DNA of 14,809 nucleotides from DAMCAP01 sp964369265. Lineage in GTDB: Bacteria; Bacillota; Clostridia; Oscillospirales; Ruminococcaceae. Position 1 is the first letter of the stretch; each line of letters opens with the position of its first letter. Location: assembly GCA_964369265.1 (NCBI GenBank), contig CAYJEV010000042.1, positions 1-14,809 of the forward strand. Direction: 5' to 3'. A program made the position numbers and the translations under genes. This document shows, piece after piece, positions 14,393 through 14,809 of the stretch. Below the pieces are notes generated by a model. That model searched no databases. It saw nothing but the letters and a program-made list of their open reading frames with translations, and was not told where the DNA came from.

Positions 14393-14549
14393 ATTATATT
14401 TCTCCATTTCTTATATTATTAAAATTACTTGCTTTTATTTTATTTGAATACATTTCTATATTAAAACCATAAATGATATTGTGAGACCCTATGTTCTCGC
14501 CAAATAGCAACCCTAACGAAAAATATCAAATGACATTGCAAATTGTAGC

Positions 14550-14566
14550 GGCGACTATTAGTCGCC
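14550..14566. repeat. GGCGACT hairpin, possible dispersed palindrome or weak terminator
   Basis: GGCGACT (14550-14556) and AGTCGCC (14560-14566) form a perfect 7-bp stem with an ATT loop. ATTTTAATTTT follows, so it could weakly terminate + strand transcription. GGCGAC-type palindromes of this kind are frequent intergenic repeats in gut Clostridia; that statement is from general familiarity. Confidence 0.6.
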
Positions 14567-14600
14567 ATTTTAATTTTGTGTAAATCATATGGTTTTATTG

Positions 14601-14631
14601 CCATCAAGGCTCCGCTCCGCTTACTTGATGG
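14601..14631. repeat. CCATCAAG inverted repeat with GCTCC-repeat loop
   Basis: CCATCAAG (14601-14608) and CTTGATGG (14624-14631) are exact complements around a 15-nt loop that contains GCTCCGCTCCGC. The function is unknown. Confidence 0.6.
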
Positions 14632-14644
14632 GTGAGGACGGATA

Positions 14645-14806
14645 GTGCATTCCTCTGTTTATGGTCTAGTTAAGCTTTCACATGAACACACCCCAGCTTT
14701 GTACGAACTTGAGGTTTTTGTGCCTGTATTGTTTTTTGATGTGAAAGCTGTTATGTTCTCTATGTATAAACCAAACTTAAGGTCGTTTGCAAAACTTTAT
14801 CATTAA
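14645..14806 (+). other. Open frame of 53 codons with no good start, doubtful
   Basis: The frame is open from 14636 to the TAA at 14804-14806. The only early start is GTG at 14645, with no ribosome binding site near it. The predicted text (VKLSHEHTPALYELEVF and on) is not recognised. The opposite strand is also open over much of the same stretch, so either could be a decayed gene fragment or neither. It overlaps an 11-bp inverted repeat. It should not be taken as a real gene on present evidence. Confidence 0.15.
14673..14749. repeat. 11-bp perfect inverted repeat with a 55-nt interval
   Basis: AGCTTTCACAT (14673-14683) is the exact reverse complement of ATGTGAAAGCT (14739-14749). It may be the base stem of a structured RNA, the ends of a very small element, or a chance match in a doubtful open frame. 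Confidence 0.55.
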
Positions 14807-14809
14807 ACT

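Larger units (their letters stand above)
14408..14809. other. About 400 bp without a recognised gene
   Basis: This stretch upstream of lysR contains three distinct inverted repeats, listed separately, an ACCCTA direct repeat at 14486 and 14510, and one open frame without a good start at the right edge. No convincing lysR promoter, tRNA or known structured RNA was recognised. The base composition from about 14600 is less AT-rich than the surrounding intergenic DNA. Confidence 0.6.

Noticed and set aside
14486..14515. ACCCTA direct repeat upstream of lysR as a regulator site
   Set aside because: Two six-base copies 24 bp apart without dyad symmetry are weak evidence.

Overview
The window is AT-rich, Gram-positive-type DNA. 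It has strong AGGAGG-like ribosome binding sites, sigma-A-like TTGACA/TATAAT promoters, Cys lipoprotein signals followed by Ser/Ala-rich linkers, and TTA/CTA/CTT leucine codons. This fits an anaerobic Clostridia-type Firmicute, probably an intestinal one. A run of exactly 100 N marks a scaffold gap, so this is a draft or metagenome-derived assembly. The genus cannot be named from the sequence.

Left part (1-2385, + strand): a small membrane-anchored protein of unknown function, a stand-alone GyrI-like/AraC-type effector-binding domain protein closed by a strong terminator, and a SEC-C zinc-motif protein with its own consensus promoter set inside an inverted repeat. A 7-bp phased repeat and a hairpin then run into the gap at 2386-2485. 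The first 89 bases hold no gene that I can identify.

Centre (2485-10275): an S9-family serine peptidase on the - strand diverges from a five-gene oligopeptide ABC importer operon on the + strand, in the order oppB-oppC-oppD-oppF-oppA. Between the divergent starts are two promoters facing outward. An importer that brings peptides in beside a cytosolic-looking peptidase suggests a peptide-scavenging unit. The lipoprotein gene oppA is last, lies behind an intercistronic hairpin, and has a distinct CTA-rich leucine codon choice.

Right part (10239-14407, - strand): lysR, a Crp/Fnr-type regulator, a substrate-binding lipoprotein, a permease and a short ATPase of the SsuABC/TauABC/NMT1 class. The crp-type gene has a near-ideal promoter whose start site is covered by a 26-bp near-palindrome, suggesting autoregulation. 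The permease start overlaps the end of the binding-protein gene. The permease and ATPase are separated by about 100 bp of nested inverted repeats that could control ATPase translation or be a small dispersed element. The ATPase and oppA converge on one shared bidirectional terminator. The substrate of this transporter is not readable from the sequence.

Right end (14408-14809): about 400 bp without a recognised gene. It contains three separate inverted repeats and an open frame lacking a good start.

No tRNA, rRNA, CRISPR array, transposase, phage gene or obvious new defence system was seen. The less ordinary signals are the structured intergenic segments, the regulator operator, and the SEC-C protein of unknown role.
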